Below the pieces are notes generated by a model. That model searched no databases, had not been told where the DNA came from, and saw only the letters and a list, made by a program, of their open reading frames with translations. Made by a program: the position numbers and the translations under genes. 64,000 nucleotides of DNA from Galaxea fascicularis (lineage: Eukaryota > Cnidaria > Anthozoa > Scleractinia > Euphylliidae). This document shows, piece by piece, positions 1 through 14,000 of this stretch. The stretch covers positions 5,498,495-5,562,494 of the forward strand of contig OX419346.1 in the NCBI GenBank assembly GCA_948470475.1, read 5' to 3'. Numbering within the stretch: position 1 is the first letter of the stretch; each line of letters opens with the position of its first letter.

Positions 1-288
1 GAGGAACGGCGAGAGAATTTTGTACTTGCACTATCTTGTTCAAAGAGAGCAACCCCACAACGGCCAATCTGATTGCATAACGGAGCTATTTCTCGAGTCT
101 ACAGAAGGAGTGGCACGACCCCAGCCCCTCAAACTGATAAGGTTAAAACTTAACCAGAAGAAAATGTCATGAATTTAGCTCAACATAAATACTAAAATTC
201 CCCTACACATTAGAATCCTCATATTTTTGATGCGTAAAATTAAGTTGCAAGAGGTTCACAGTTAAAAGTTGACCGAACTTTCATTTAA

Positions 289-676
289 AAGGACTACGTC
301 TCGACGATTTTTTTTGTTTTGGAGCAATTCCTTCCAAAAACCGTTACTTAGAGCTTTTATTTGTACAAACAATGTTCCTGATAACCTATGAGGTGGATAT
401 TAAATTAATTTTATCAAAGAGAGCAACCCACAATCAAGCTTTTGGTGTTTTTTGTCGAGATAGCATCAAAACTTGAAAAAGTTGGCCCAATCTTTTCGAG
501 TCAATTTTCAATCCATTTCTATTCTTGCCGCATTGGTAGCATCAGACGACAGGAATCCGTTTTAGCGTCATAACAGTATTAAATAACAAAACGACACCCT
601 TATTTTTGGATCTCAATTGATGGCAAGACATATTCTGAGCTTTAAAAATATGCTAAAATAGCGTGACATAGCCCCT
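289..676. mobile_element. TTAA-flanked MITE, copy 1
   Basis: Similar over its length to the element at 49050-49401, in the same orientation. Degraded termini (AAGGACTACGTC... and ...GACATAGCCCCT) are flanked by TTAA on both sides. Confidence 0.65.
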
Positions 677-1039
677 TTAACCTTTCTCGCACATAAAGCA
701 AACTTCAAACCTTAGCCTGATATTGCCATAAACCCTAGGGATAACGATTTTTTCGTGATATTTTTCCATAATAACGAGGTGTTTGAATCAAGACTAAACG
801 GAGCTCAGTTATATTTATCAAGGATTTCAGGTTAACCCAACTGAAAGATAATTAACTGTTCCGAAATTAAAATCAGTAAAAATTACTAAGAATTTCAAGA
901 CCATTAACATTGTATTTGTAAAACTCGTGTAAATCAGTCGAGCCGAGTTAAATTTAGTGAACATTATCATTTTTGTGCGTAACGCTGAAGGGATGTTCCC
1001 AAATATATAACCGAACATTCTGTTTCATCAATGGCGTTA

Positions 1040-1545
1040 GTCGGGTAATTTGACTACAGCAAAGAAATTCAAATGTACCCCATTGTCAGAGTATAGGACG
1101 AGCATTAGTCCGCTTCTTAACATTTCAACTGTGGCTTATTTATTTAAGTCAGATGATGAAACTAAATCTGATGTTCATTTTGGATGCCCACAAGACCTGA
1201 AAATTCAGTTATTTAAGATCTTCACGGTAGCCAATTTCAATGAAACTAAATGGGCGACGCAACAGCTCTCTAAGACCCGTTTAAAACGTCGCATTTCGCA
1301 TGAGCCGAATGTAATTCTGGAATTAAATACACGCGAAGTTCGACGTCTAAAACAATGTCATACGTCGCACTTCACATGTGCCGAGTTTAATTATGTTTTA
1401 TCCACATTTCTCAATGCCATAAAACACGGTATTGAGTTAAATGCGACTCTATTAAATTCGACATCTAAAATCAACTGTCGAATTTAATTATTAAGGTCAA
1501 CCAAAACACGAATTAAATAACGCATATATAAAATTTCGACGTTTA
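1040..1545. repeat. Dispersed repeat with recurring AAGTTCGACGTTT-like motifs, copy 1
   Basis: Contains many variants of a roughly 20-bp word resembling GTTCGACGTCTAAAAC and GAATTTAATTA on both strands. Related segments occur at 8310-8585 and 56395-56890. A 145-codon open frame inside it is composed of these repeats and is not taken as a gene. Confidence 0.5.
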
Positions 1546-2047
1546 AAACGGGCCTAAGAAGCCAACCCCTCAGTTTACCGAAAGGGATCACGCATGCGCG
1601 ATGTTGTGCTAATTGACTTGTTGTTTCGAAACCATGCGGCCGTCATAACTGTTGTGCTTTTCTCAAGATCCCATCGCCACATTAAAACATTGAAAGAGTT
1701 GTTCTGACGATACAACGGTTTCCAATGAATTATTGAAACTCACCCGATTTTGCCTACACTACGCTCCGTGATTGGGTCACAAAACGATAAGGCACATAAC
1801 TTTCGACCCTGGACTGAAAAGCGCTCGATTATACAACAATCAATTCACGACCACTGTATGATTCCTTGAATAACCGAAGTCGCCTTTCATGGCGACGTTC
1901 CCGAGAAAAATGGCAAAAACTTGAAGTGTCGCGGTTACCAAGAAATGAGAAATAAAGACACTACAAATAAACTAAAATCAAACGAGCTCTACTTATCGTC
2001 ATTTACCTACAGCCCCTTGTCTTCACGATAAACTCTCCTTTCCGTTG

Positions 2048-5000
2048 TCAACTGTTCTTTAAAACAAACTGAAGATCTTCTGGAAGCGTCCTGGTGATGG
2101 CAACCAAATGCGCTTTCAGCTGCTGTTTAATTTCGTGGCTCAAAGGCGGGTAAAAAGACGCCGCGTCAACCTGAAATAAGAAACCACTAATTAAAACTTC
2201 TAACGAAACGACTTTTCGCGCGCTTTGCTTTTGCGCAGTTTTTATACTGATAAGCTAATCGCATAGTTATGGGGTATATGGCTAAATAACCGAAGTTTAA
2301 CAAGGACAAAATCATTAACGAAAACCAGAGCTTACATTTTTAGGCCAATTATATCCGTCAGTTCAGATTACCACAATTCACCACCACCACCGTCATCATC
2401 ATCGCCATTATCGTCGTCATCACCACCATCAAAGTCATCATCATCATCATCATCATTATCGCCATCGTTACCATCATCGTCGTCATCCTTATGATATTGC
2501 CACGGTAATTAAATAACCATCGTCATACAGATCACAGGAATAATGATGACGATGACAACAATGAACACAATCTAAAACGCAGACTAGTCTCTGTGTACAA
2601 CAACAGTAAATACAGGATACATGAACTCGTTTAACCAATGTCTGCATGATGTTAGGATTGAATGTCGTTAAGTGGAATACCGGTATTAGTGATTAGAGTG
2701 ACACGGTAAATTTCCAGGGTGGTATCAAGAAAAATGACGGATGTGACTTCCACAATTCTGTTACACGCACACTTGGCTAAACAGGGTGCGCGTGACAGTA
2801 TCGCATAAATCACACGTTGCTTATAGGTGTTAGAGCTCACTCCCAAGAGTGATCAACATGTAACATTCTCCTCACAATTTCAATACATTATAAAACAAAC
2901 AGGTTATGAGAATAGACAAATTTATCAGCTGGAGGGTGTTACCTTAATAAAAAATCAAATTCTCTGAAGCAATTTACAAAGAAATGTATGGCAGCTTGAA
3001 GAGAGAATTGCTAATCTGATCTCGGGCGATAAATGGTTAACACGTAGGATGAGGTTGCCTTCTGTATCAGAGCCAGAGGAGTGTTTCATACTTCATGCTT
3101 TGGCTTTGGGTTTCGATTTTTATTCAACAGCTCCCAACATGATGAACAACAGAACAAATCAAAGGGCATCTTATCATAGACGTCGCCTATTTCCTTTGTT
3201 ACACGCGGAGAATTTGAATAATGATCCTTACACCAGTTTTAACTGGTTTGAGCTCATGGGATTAAAGATCGAAAGCAAAATGCTGCGGAGAACCATCACA
3301 TCTATCTTCAGTAAAGTTTAGATCGACCTGTAACGTAACTCAATGTACTTTTCTGTCAGTTCTAAGAGATGTATGATAATGTTATCGATTTGATAATGAA
3401 AATTACGGGTAGAATCATATTGATATTAGACAACGTTTCGGTGTCCTTATGACACTATCATCAGGTCAAAATATGATATTCAACAGATAACAAGAATAAT
3501 GTTCAAGTTCAAGTTCTTATTCCCTAGAGGCTAGGTGAAAAGTTTTGCTTTATCCTTATTCGCGAGCACAAACCGTGTCTAAATATTCAAAGTGACTCGA
3601 TAAAAGCAAAACTTTTCACCTATCCACTCCCATACAAACACTGCTTTTTTTCTGACACGCTTGCCTACCCGAACAAGATGGTGTCGAAAACGTCATAAAG
3701 CCTGTACAAAACAGGCGAGAAAGAGAAGAAATAAACCACTCGCGGGTAAGACGATTTGATTCCTTTGTCAGGAAACGTTCCTAAAATGAAAGCTCCAAAA
3801 GAAGAGCATGAGACTCGCGTTACATTTTACATCTGGTAAGTCTTCGAAGGGTCAACCGCTCTCTTCAAAACAAAGAGACTCCCCCATTTATCCAGACTTA
3901 TCTTTCGCTTTATCTTTATGATTTTTGTTTTTCATTTGACCGTTCTTCTCATATTGATTTTGGTTGTAAATTGGTTTTATGCAAGGGTCAGCGGATCTAA
4001 AAAATGTTCAACAGGAATCGAAGGTGCGAAATGACAGGACTGAATAACGAAATAGCTACGTCACTGGTATACGGCTCGAAACGCAGGCTTAGTACAATAC
4101 TTAAAAATGCCATTAGCAACATAGCAAGGTTTGTAAAACAAAAACATATTTTGTTATTGGAGACATTATTATGTTGAGCGTTTTCAAGGAAGAAATTAAT
4201 TTTCGAAGGGATTTAAGTGTGAAAAGTTTATATTTTTGTTTTCTTTCAGAAAACCGGTCGTCTTGCGTCCGCACATTTGCGAAGCCTTCCGTGGCTTTTG
4301 CGTGAAATGCTCAAAACCTGCAGTTCATTCGCCCAAAATCTTACGCATGCGCAGACGTTATTCAGCTCTGTTGGAAAGGGGTGAAATCAGCGTCACACCT
4401 ACAACTCGGAAATGGCATAAAGCCATTTTCGGGTAGACTGCTTGCAGTCGGTTTCTCTCTCGCATCTCCCTTGAGACAAAAATAATAGCTCATTAAAAAA
4501 TTTTAAAAAGTGGGAAAAAAAGGAGTAGGATGAAACGAGGAGCGTCGCTATCTTTTCTCGTCTCGCCCCAATCTCATCTTTTGTAAACCGTGTTGTTTTA
4601 TGAACTTGCGCGCTGGGATGAAAACTCGACGAATTTTGAGAAAAAAATGCGGACTGCAATGTTTTTTTTTATTATTAAAAAGGCGAGAAAAAAAAGGGTC
4701 TCCTCCCTCGTCGCGCTCTGCTCCGAGAGGTAATGTACTTACTCACGTGTTCCGCTCGGTTTGTTCTGCGTAAGAAAAATAAGGGAGTGTTCGAGATTTA
4801 TCCTCGTGACTATTCCGAAACGAGATCGTGACAGAGTAAGCAGAAATGAAAGACAGCTCACTGTTAAGGCTTAAAAGGTTAAACATTCCTAAAATATTTC
4901 TGAGACCAAGGTCTTATCTTCGCTTACAAGGTATGCTTTAACGAACTGCTTCAAAATGGCCATGGTGAATGTGTCTTTGCTGACAATTGTGATTCTCCTA

Positions 5001-8000
5001 TCGTCTGCGAAGGCCAACCTGACATGCAACGAGACTCAATGTAAACTTCTTCCTATAGGCGAAGACGTGGTATGGAAATTCCAAGAGCTGGCTGCAGAGA
5101 AGGGTGTGCGAATGATATACTTATATACAGAAATGGGCAACGACAGCTACCATCCGCTGGAATCAAATGAAAGGTTCTTAGCCAACAGATGGATTTGGGC
5201 AAACACAGTAAGCGAGCCAATGCTGTCTCTGTTGGAGGACAAAGATGACTTTGTCGTCTATTCACTCGGTCTCTTTGAGAATCAAGTGAGGCATCTGACA
5301 GTGCCTTTACAAGATCAGCCGCGTGGATGTCTCGCACGATTGAATACGTCCTGCCAGAACAATGTCGTAGGACGAACGCTGTTAGGAAATTTTACGAAAG
5401 TCACTTCCGATAAGCGTTCATTCAAGGCCGTCCCTACAGACTGCGTGTGTGGTTTATATATAGTTGACTCAGCTGAGTTGAGATTAGTCTGTTGTGGCAT
5501 GAAAAGCTTCACAGAACTGAATGATATGCGAGTTCATTGCGAGCTTCGTGCTCAGACTGCATGGCTCCAAGTACTGTACAGCATTCAAAACTTTTTCATG
5601 TACATAATATTGATCTACTCTGCGGCGTTACCTCTCCTTCTTCCGGACTGGCTTTTTGACCTTCAGCGAGAGTACGAAAAAGATAAAAGCATGGAAACCC
5701 AAATGACAAACAATCAAGTGATGTCTGGTCAACAATATGAGATGGCTCAAAGAGAGGATTCAGATTACGAAATAACTGGAGAAGACTCTTGCAGTGGAGA
5801 TACAAACCTTCAGCGCGATTCAGGCGACAATAGCACCGACGAACAACAACTGAGAGAGCATCCTTCGCCTGATCAACATCACGAGATCAAACAAAGAGTC
5901 GACGCAGATGCGGCAGGAAACGGACACAAATTGACTTTTTTGCGACCCATACACCACTTCGAGAATAATGCGAAAGAGTTTATCGACCAACATCAAACGA
6001 GAAGCAACCAGTTGTCAAATGATATCCATAATGGACCGGCGCAAGGAGAAGTCTCAGAACAGGGAACAAACGAAGAAGACTCTTCATCTGGCGAAGACAG
6101 AAATTTTAGACGGGATAGCGACAACGAGGATAACGATGATCAGCAACAAACGCGTAGTCAGGAGTCAGATGAATACCAACAAGAAACTGAACAAAGTGTT
6201 GATTTAGAGGACAGAACAAACGACGAGAGCTCTATCGTTTCGGCAGTTGAAAATCAAAACAAGAAACGACTATTAACTTTCCTTTGTTTAGACGAAGAAG
6301 CAGTAGACCGTGAAATCTCCTTGGATGATGAAAACCCTGAGGTTGGGGTAGTTATAAATCCATACGGCAAACTACTAAATGTCGTTCGTAAAGACGAAGA
6401 AGCAGTAGACCGTGAAATCCCCTTGGATGATGCCAGTCCTATTACTTTCAGTGATATGCTGAGTGACTATGTAAAGGAGCTTCCAGATTTCAACATCAGT
6501 TTTAACATTAAGATGTTGTTCCTGTGCTTTGGTGTATTACCTTTTTTTGTATATGTAAAAATTGCTCTGATCATGTTTCACAGAATGGAATCATATCGTG
6601 AATTTTACCAGACATTTCAAAATTGCAGCAAGGGAACACTAAGCGACAGCATGTTTTGCTCCGCCATCGTCGGGTCTAGCTGGATAAAAATACACCTGAG
6701 TGTGTACAACATCGTCATAATCGCTGGTTGCGTTATGTTGTTCATAATACTTCTAAGTGTGAGACCAAAGGATTTATTTCATTCTGACCATGTCTGTCGC
6801 CGGTGCCCATTGCATTGCAGTTGCCCATCTTTTTCACTGGGTCATCACATCATAGTACACTTGAATCTACTTCGTCACTGGACTTACCATTTGACATTTT
6901 TAACACTTCGCATGTTTGTGATTGTTCTTGCACGCGTTCTTCGCAAGATAACACTTCAGCCAAGGATAAGGCCGTTGCGTTCCTTGTGTCAATTATTTTC
7001 CTGTTTAATTGGATTGCTCCTTGGAACAGTGTTAAGGGGAATTTTTATTGTTATTTTTCTTTTGTCAGTAGCCATCCTTATTATTTTATTATCACCTGCA
7101 CTCACATTATACTTTTTTGTCGTACAAACGTTAACGGAAATCACAAACTCGTTAGGTGCAAACAGTACAGTTTTAAAATATCTAATACCATATGCTATTT
7201 CCTTCTTTTTGCTTGGTCCAACTTTCCTTTTCATTATATTTGTCGTAGCTGTATCTGTAACTTTTGTCGTAAAAACTTTCATATGGTTTGTCATGGGATT
7301 GGTTTTAAACGCCGAACTGATCACTCCCTATGTGGCTTTTATTCTGGTCGTAACGAGAAATATGTATCTCTGTTATTCTAACTTACAGAGCAGATATAAA
7401 GAAGTCAAAGATATGATCGCCAAACATTGGAGAGAGAACATCAAGGGAAAACCATGGGTGGACATTGGCAGTGACGAAACAATCCCAAAAGACCTTTTCT
7501 GGTTTGTCTGCGGCAATGGAAAATCAAAGTCCAAAAAAAATGTTCTTCCCTTAAGATCGGAAATCTGCTTTATGCTACGTGACATGGCTCTGATTTTAAC
7601 ATTTCTATCACTGTCATTATTTGCCATATTGGTGTTTACGTCTATGAACAATATATCTACAGTGGTGTCAACCATTTTCGTGTTCGTTAGTGGAGTGCTA
7701 CCAACACTAATATTTCAAGGATTTACTAAAAAGGAGAAATTTAGCGGCCAGATCAAGATAAAGATTGAGAAGAAAATTAAGGAAGCAGTGACAGAGTACA
7801 TAGATAAGGACACTAATAGCTCCAGCTCATTCGAATTTTGCTTCCAATACGGTAGTAACAGTGGCTTATTTGTTTTAAGTAGAGTGTGATTTGCAGTAAA
7901 GAATCTAATACTCAGGAACTGTAGAGCTAAGTGCTGACATTTTTTTTTTATTATTATTTGTTTGCTCAGGGGCATCCAATTTAGCAGAGCTAGTTTAAAT

Positions 8001-11000
8001 GGAGCCCTGACATTACACCAAACGCGTTTTCTGTACTTTTGGCATCGTCTTACTGACCCAAATTTTCGCGCTTTGAAAAAAAACTTATTGTTCCGAGGAA
8101 AGAAATGATGGATTTCAATTTTCTTTTCCACCTCTTATCTGAAACGTAAACATTGTTTCTGCAATTGCAAATTCACCAACGACATTTATTAATTCTAATC
8201 ATCAGTTTTAACGTTAACCGCAGCTCAACCGTAGAGAGAACTGCTCATACAGTTCACAGCTACTTTAATAATTTGATTATGGTACAAAAATGAACACGCT
8301 GAGGCCCAGGTCAAATGCCGTACTTACATGAGCGGAACGTAATTACAGTTTAGGTCGACCCAAATTAGCTAAGTTCACCTGTTGTGTCAAACGCCGAACT
8401 TAACTCAGGGGAACTCTATCTTCAGCCGTTTTTCCCGCCTGGCCGTCCGTGAAGAACGCCTCAGCCAATTCAAATGAAACCAGTCGAACTTAATTATGTC
8501 AAACGCAGTACTCGACATGAACTTAATGATTGCGTTTAATTCGACTACTGTGAAGTACGGCGTTTGACCAAGGCCTGATTAACCGTTTAATCGTCCTTAT
8601 TTCCGTTTTTTTATTTGAGAAGGGGTTTATGTTCCCCCTTTTTTATATCAGTAAACTTTGTTTTCTTAGTTTCATTATCTGATTCCTATTTTATACGTAA
8701 TTAGTTCTGTAAGTTCATTTTAATGTATTGTATAAGAATACTTAAGTCTACTTAGTATTGTAATTGTAATTCTACTTAGTATTAGTATTGTTGTATTCTA
8801 CTTAGTATTGTAATTCTACTTAGTATCGCAAGCGTCAAGCCACTGCTCGCCTCGAATAGCTGTAGCTCACTGCGAGCAGTGGTACATCATATTCTTTATG
8901 TTTCAATTTTCTTAATAAACTTGAAACTTGGGTGGCATTTGTTTCGACGCTAACTGACAAAGACAAAGGGGGGAGGGGTGACGCATAGTATTTTTAACTT
9001 TTACATTGCCGCAATTTCACAGGGTATAACAGTATTTTGGAAATATCTCGATTTGGGACTTGAGAAGTTTGCATGCACTTTTGAAGTTTCTGACCGGATT
9101 TCGAAATAATTGACCGTTTTCAAAATGAGCTAAGCGTTACCGTCGCTATGGCAACAGCTGTTACTTGGAAACCAATGAGGAAATAGACATTATCCGAAAA
9201 TATGCTGTAGTGTGAAGGAAATGGAAGCTTATCTTCGTTTGGAAATCTTGTACCACAAAGCTGACAACTGATGCGAGCCTTCTTGACCATGATTGATTAG
9301 TCAAGAGTAGTTTTCACTTGTCGAAAGTAATTCTTGCTAGATTTGGTTTTTCTTTACTGCGCTTTGTGATTGGTTAGGAAACTCACGCCACTTTCTCAAA
9401 AAGACACAAAACATATCGTGAGATTTCTCGCGCGCGTTTTGCCGCGTTTGACGTCGGCTACATGTTAAGGTACATGTAACCCCTTCGAATTTTGATTGGT
9501 TCATCGTGTTACTTGTGGCTAGTGTAAAATTAATTTACATTTCTTCAGTGTTCTCGCTGTAATGCGTTTATGATCATGTAATGTAAGTCATTAGTTACTT
9601 TATTCCTCCTGTGATTGGATGAACTGAGCAGTTACATAGGTTTCGGTTCTAGCACACTCCAATGAAAATCGCTATACTGCGCTGTAGAAGCTAATTTGAT
9701 ACGTAAATGGGTTTAAACTCGCCTTATCAGGCCAAAGACCGGACACCATGTAACTGTTGTAAACAATGAAGATGCCACGGCTACAGCCCACGCGAGAACT
9801 TCTTACGCAACCGTTTTAAAACGGGATACCCGAACACCTCTATTTTTTTTGGAAATTTTACTGGTGTTCAACACGTGAACCTTTCAAGAGAAGTGAATAC
9901 ACTTTTGACTTTGACAAGTCCTGTTGCGAGACTGAGTTGTCGACGTGCGTTGTTTCGTCAGCTGTTTCTTGTACATATGAAACGAATAAACTAGTTTAAT
10001 CTTACAAAATGTGAATGTAAACGAAACTGACAGTAAGGAGAATTTAGTGTTTTAACTAATCGCACAAAATCGTTCCAATCACTTTTTTAATTAAATGATT
10101 TAGTTAAAAAAAGTGATTTGAATGAGACCTGCGTTTAATATCATAATAATATACATGTAATAAGGACAAGGAACAGTAGCTTTCAAGACCAATGTGAATA
10201 GGAGGTTTTCCTACACTAAAGGAACCTTCTCCTCAACTATATAAACTTCAGTTAGATATCGTAAAATCTGTCTGTACTTGCTCTAATATCAAGCTACATG
10301 ACGATGCAAGCGTTACCATGACTTTGTTGTTTACGTACTCGTGAAAAATTTGTTTTTGTTTTTTGTGTATTTGTTTTATACCTTTTCTGTTTGTTTGTTT
10401 CGGCTTCTCGGTTTTTTTTTTTTCAGTGACGGAGAAGTAATTAAAACTGCATTTGCAGGCTAAAGTTCGTGCGTCGCTGTAATATAGAAATTAGCCTGCC
10501 AAAGATTGTTTGTTCGGGTTTCTCTTGTGCTTTCGCACACTACAGTTTGTGCGTCGGCAGAGGGTAGAAATAAGCCTCCCATACGGACTGCTCTTAAGGA
10601 CATCGCATTGTAATTTATCCTTACACCCTTGAGTGGGAGGCAAGGCTGGAGCAGACAGGACAACTAAACGAGAAGAAAAAGCCTTGAAAGTAAACGAAAA
10701 CCGTAGAAAAGCAAACATACCAGCTTCTCTTTAATCTGAAGAAACAAATCAACCATTTCCACCTCCTGTTTGTCTTTGATCCAAAACAAAATATCCTAAA
10801 CATGAGGAAACAACAAAGGTTAGTCCATACGCAATAGCCAAAACCATTACAATCATCTAACAGATTACGATAGGCGCATAAAACAGAAGGCGAGCGGAAG
10901 TTTCCGTCGGACTGTCCAGACCCCTACGCTTCAATCGAAGTGCCGTTATCTTGGCTGTGACGGCGAGCGCAACCTGGGGAGAGCGCCTAAACGTGCGAGG

Positions 11001-14000
11001 AGGCACGGATGAGAGAGAGGCTACATTAGAGGGAGACTGGTTAGGAAAGCCGGCGAACTTCAAATAACGAAACCTCGGATGTTGAGCAACTCCGTCGCGT
11101 GACTTTGACCGTGCACAAGCGAAAACAACATGGCGGATGATCTTCACGATTTGTTCGTATTCGGGGACGATTTCGAAGCAATTCTCGACATTTTAGAAGA
11201 AGATGAAGCAATTTCTGAACAGTTTGAGACAGCAGTCCGTGATGTAAGTAGAAAATGTACGTACGCTATTCACATTGTAAACAAAAATCTCGGTGACTTT
11301 CTAAGTAAACTCGCGAGAGATCAATCCAGTCAGACGTTTCGCATAAAACATAACAAAAATATGTAGTTGCAGTGTTGTGGATCCCTCTACTAACCATGAG
11401 TACACTGACTGGGGACCCCACGGTAGCTTAGACTAGTTTCCCATGTTACGCTCACTGATACTAACCAAGATGGCGGCCGTTAGAGCGAACCGTACTGCAA
11501 TGCGCGGTGTAAAGACCTTCAAGACAACTGTCAAACTCGTGCAAAATCTAGCGGACTGGATATTACGTACAGTCAGGATTGCCACTCATTGGGATATAAA
11601 TAATTATTCCCCGACATTTCTCTGACTTTTCACTGACCATCCAAGGCAAATCTCTGGGCAATAAAAGAAGCAACGAAGCCTCAGAAATCAATTCCTTTGC
11701 AGGAGTTTTTGAAACGAAAACATTTTAACTACAAAGGAATCTCCTTCCCAAACCAAATGGCTAGCCAACAGTAAAATTCCCTGACTTTTCACTCACTTGC
11801 AGGTAGAATTTAGAAACAGTTCCCTGACCTTGAAAAAACTCTGTTTTTTCCCTGATTTTTTCCTGAACGTAGCAAACCCTGGTATACTTCTGTCCATATA
11901 ACACCACCGCGCTCTCTCCGTTTACTCAGTGCCGGCTTTTTTTCGTGCGCCTCATCCTTCCCCTAGCCACCGCCTAAACATCCCCGAGGGCGGTCTGCCG
12001 ATCAGTCTTGCTTTCTGAGACCGCTAGCATTGTAAATGAGAGATAAGGGAAGCGGCAACTGTGCCAAGACTTGTGGCCGCCCTTGTAGGATCGACAATCC
12101 CACGGAAATCTAAGGGATCGTAAATACTCGAGGTAAACTAAACTGGTTGACGGAAAGTGCTTACAGCTTTTCCCAGAGCTTCAAGATGCAACAGTTCCAG
12201 CTTCTGCCTGATCTCTTGCTGCCGGTGACGAAGCCAACCCTCAAAGTTCGTAGACTTGAAAAATTTCCTGAGGAGGACAACCATGTTAATGTTGAATGGT
12301 TCGTATTTTTGATGAATCAAAAGCTTACACAAAAAGCAACTCGGTCAAACGTAAAACAAAACTAAGAAAAGCTTTTTAAAGACAGGTTTTCTTTTAGACC
12401 TCAAAGATGATATTACGAGTTTACTAAATCATTTTACGATTTGCTGAGGAAGTGTCAAGTTTGTAAACCACATTATAAGGACACTAATCGGGCGTCACTG
12501 TTAAACTTTGTTTTGCCCTCTGCCCTCTTGTTTTGTGTTGAATGTGCGAGTTTCTGAAAAAATGTTATCACCTAATTGATCCCAAAACTGCTTATCAGCT
12601 TTCAACTCTCATAGCTGAAACCCATAACAGGCATTCCTTACAATCTACGTTTGACCTATAGGAGATCAACTTTCGAGCCTTACCTGTAAAGTCCGATCCA
12701 GTTCCCCTTCAATTTTGACGTAAGCTGGGGGCCTGAATGCTCTAAAGTTGTTAAAAACTCATCAGCGTCAAATGGCTTTAACCTGGGAGGACGCTGTAAG
12801 GGAATGGCAACAGAAGAGGAACGTCAAACTAGAACGTACATAGCTGTAATTTCAGAAATAACACACAGTGGGTGGGTCTAAGCGATTTGAAGGAAGGCTC
12901 ACAGGGTTTTGTTGAGGTACAGACAAGACGCCAAAGCCATCACTTGACATTCAAAGCAGTAATTTATCTCGGACGTAGCTGAGAATACCCCCAAAACAGC
13001 TGGAGTATTTAGCTATGGTGGTAAGGTCAACATGTTTTTTTTTCCATCGAAGAAGCCGAAAATCTAACTCAAATATCAACCCCCAATCAACAGCGCTTAA
13101 TGGCATCTCTGGACTTTCCAAAACACGTAAGTGAGAACAAATGGATGGAATGAGTACAATGCTCGATCAAATTTCAAACTTTAACCTTTTTTTTTTTTTT
13201 TTACCTTCCAAGGTGAAATGCTTCTCTGTAAAGGCATCAAACTAGCGACGTATCTTTCCTGAGAAACAAAAGGAGGAAATACTATCAGGAAAGATAAAAA
13301 AAATCCTTCCAGTGTAATTTCTCTCACTGCCTGTTACCTGGTTTAAATACAATAAGCTGAATTACTCTTACGAGCATGTATTTTCATTGCTCATTATGTA
13401 TTCTAATAAATTAGTCCAAGAAATCGTTTCTGGGAATGGTAACTTCATTTGATGCGCCTTTTCGTCTAGTTTCTCCAATCAAACCGTTCAAATCTGCAAC
13501 GTTTGGCCTTGCTCACGCGCCGTTGCCAAGGAAACTTAATAAATTCTCCTACCTGAGTACAAATTCAAATTAATTATACTGCTTTCAACTCATGGGGTCT
13601 TGATGAAAAGTTAATCAGCTAGTTTGAAGCTTATCAGCGTAGTCTGAGAGAAATAATTGAGTCTAAAGTAGTTTGAGCAGGGATAACGGATTTTGTTGTT
13701 CGTGCTTTTGATGTTGTGAACTAAGTGACAAAGTGAAAATAAGCGATACAAATGAACGTTTCATTTTCATGTTCAAGTTCATGCATTATGTTAACCTCGA
13801 GCGAACCATTTTTTTGGACAGTTTGTTTTTTATCGCATTTGAACTTGATTACACCGAAGCTTTGGTCATTTCTAGATCACTTATTTCATTTGTCAATGAG
13901 GATAATGCAAACATTTTTTCCAATTCCAATCGAAACAGCTCGACGGATTTTTTATCTTACCAGAGGAATCATGAAGCTTTGTGTAAGCTCAACCATGTGT

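Larger units (their letters stand above)
1..2047. other. Region downstream of DENND6
   Basis: Apart from the MITE and the motif-rich repeat no gene is seen. ACGCATGCGCG at 1590 is one base from the NRF1 consensus. DENND6 3' UTR must occupy the right part; no unambiguous poly(A) signal was chosen. Confidence 0.5.

Noticed and set aside
1050..1487. 145-codon open frame on the plus strand
   Set aside because: It starts at a non-ATG codon and is built from dispersed-repeat words; no homology or splice context.
3049..3321. 90-codon frame in DENND6 intron 22
   Set aside because: No homology, no splice evidence, next to a decayed MITE.
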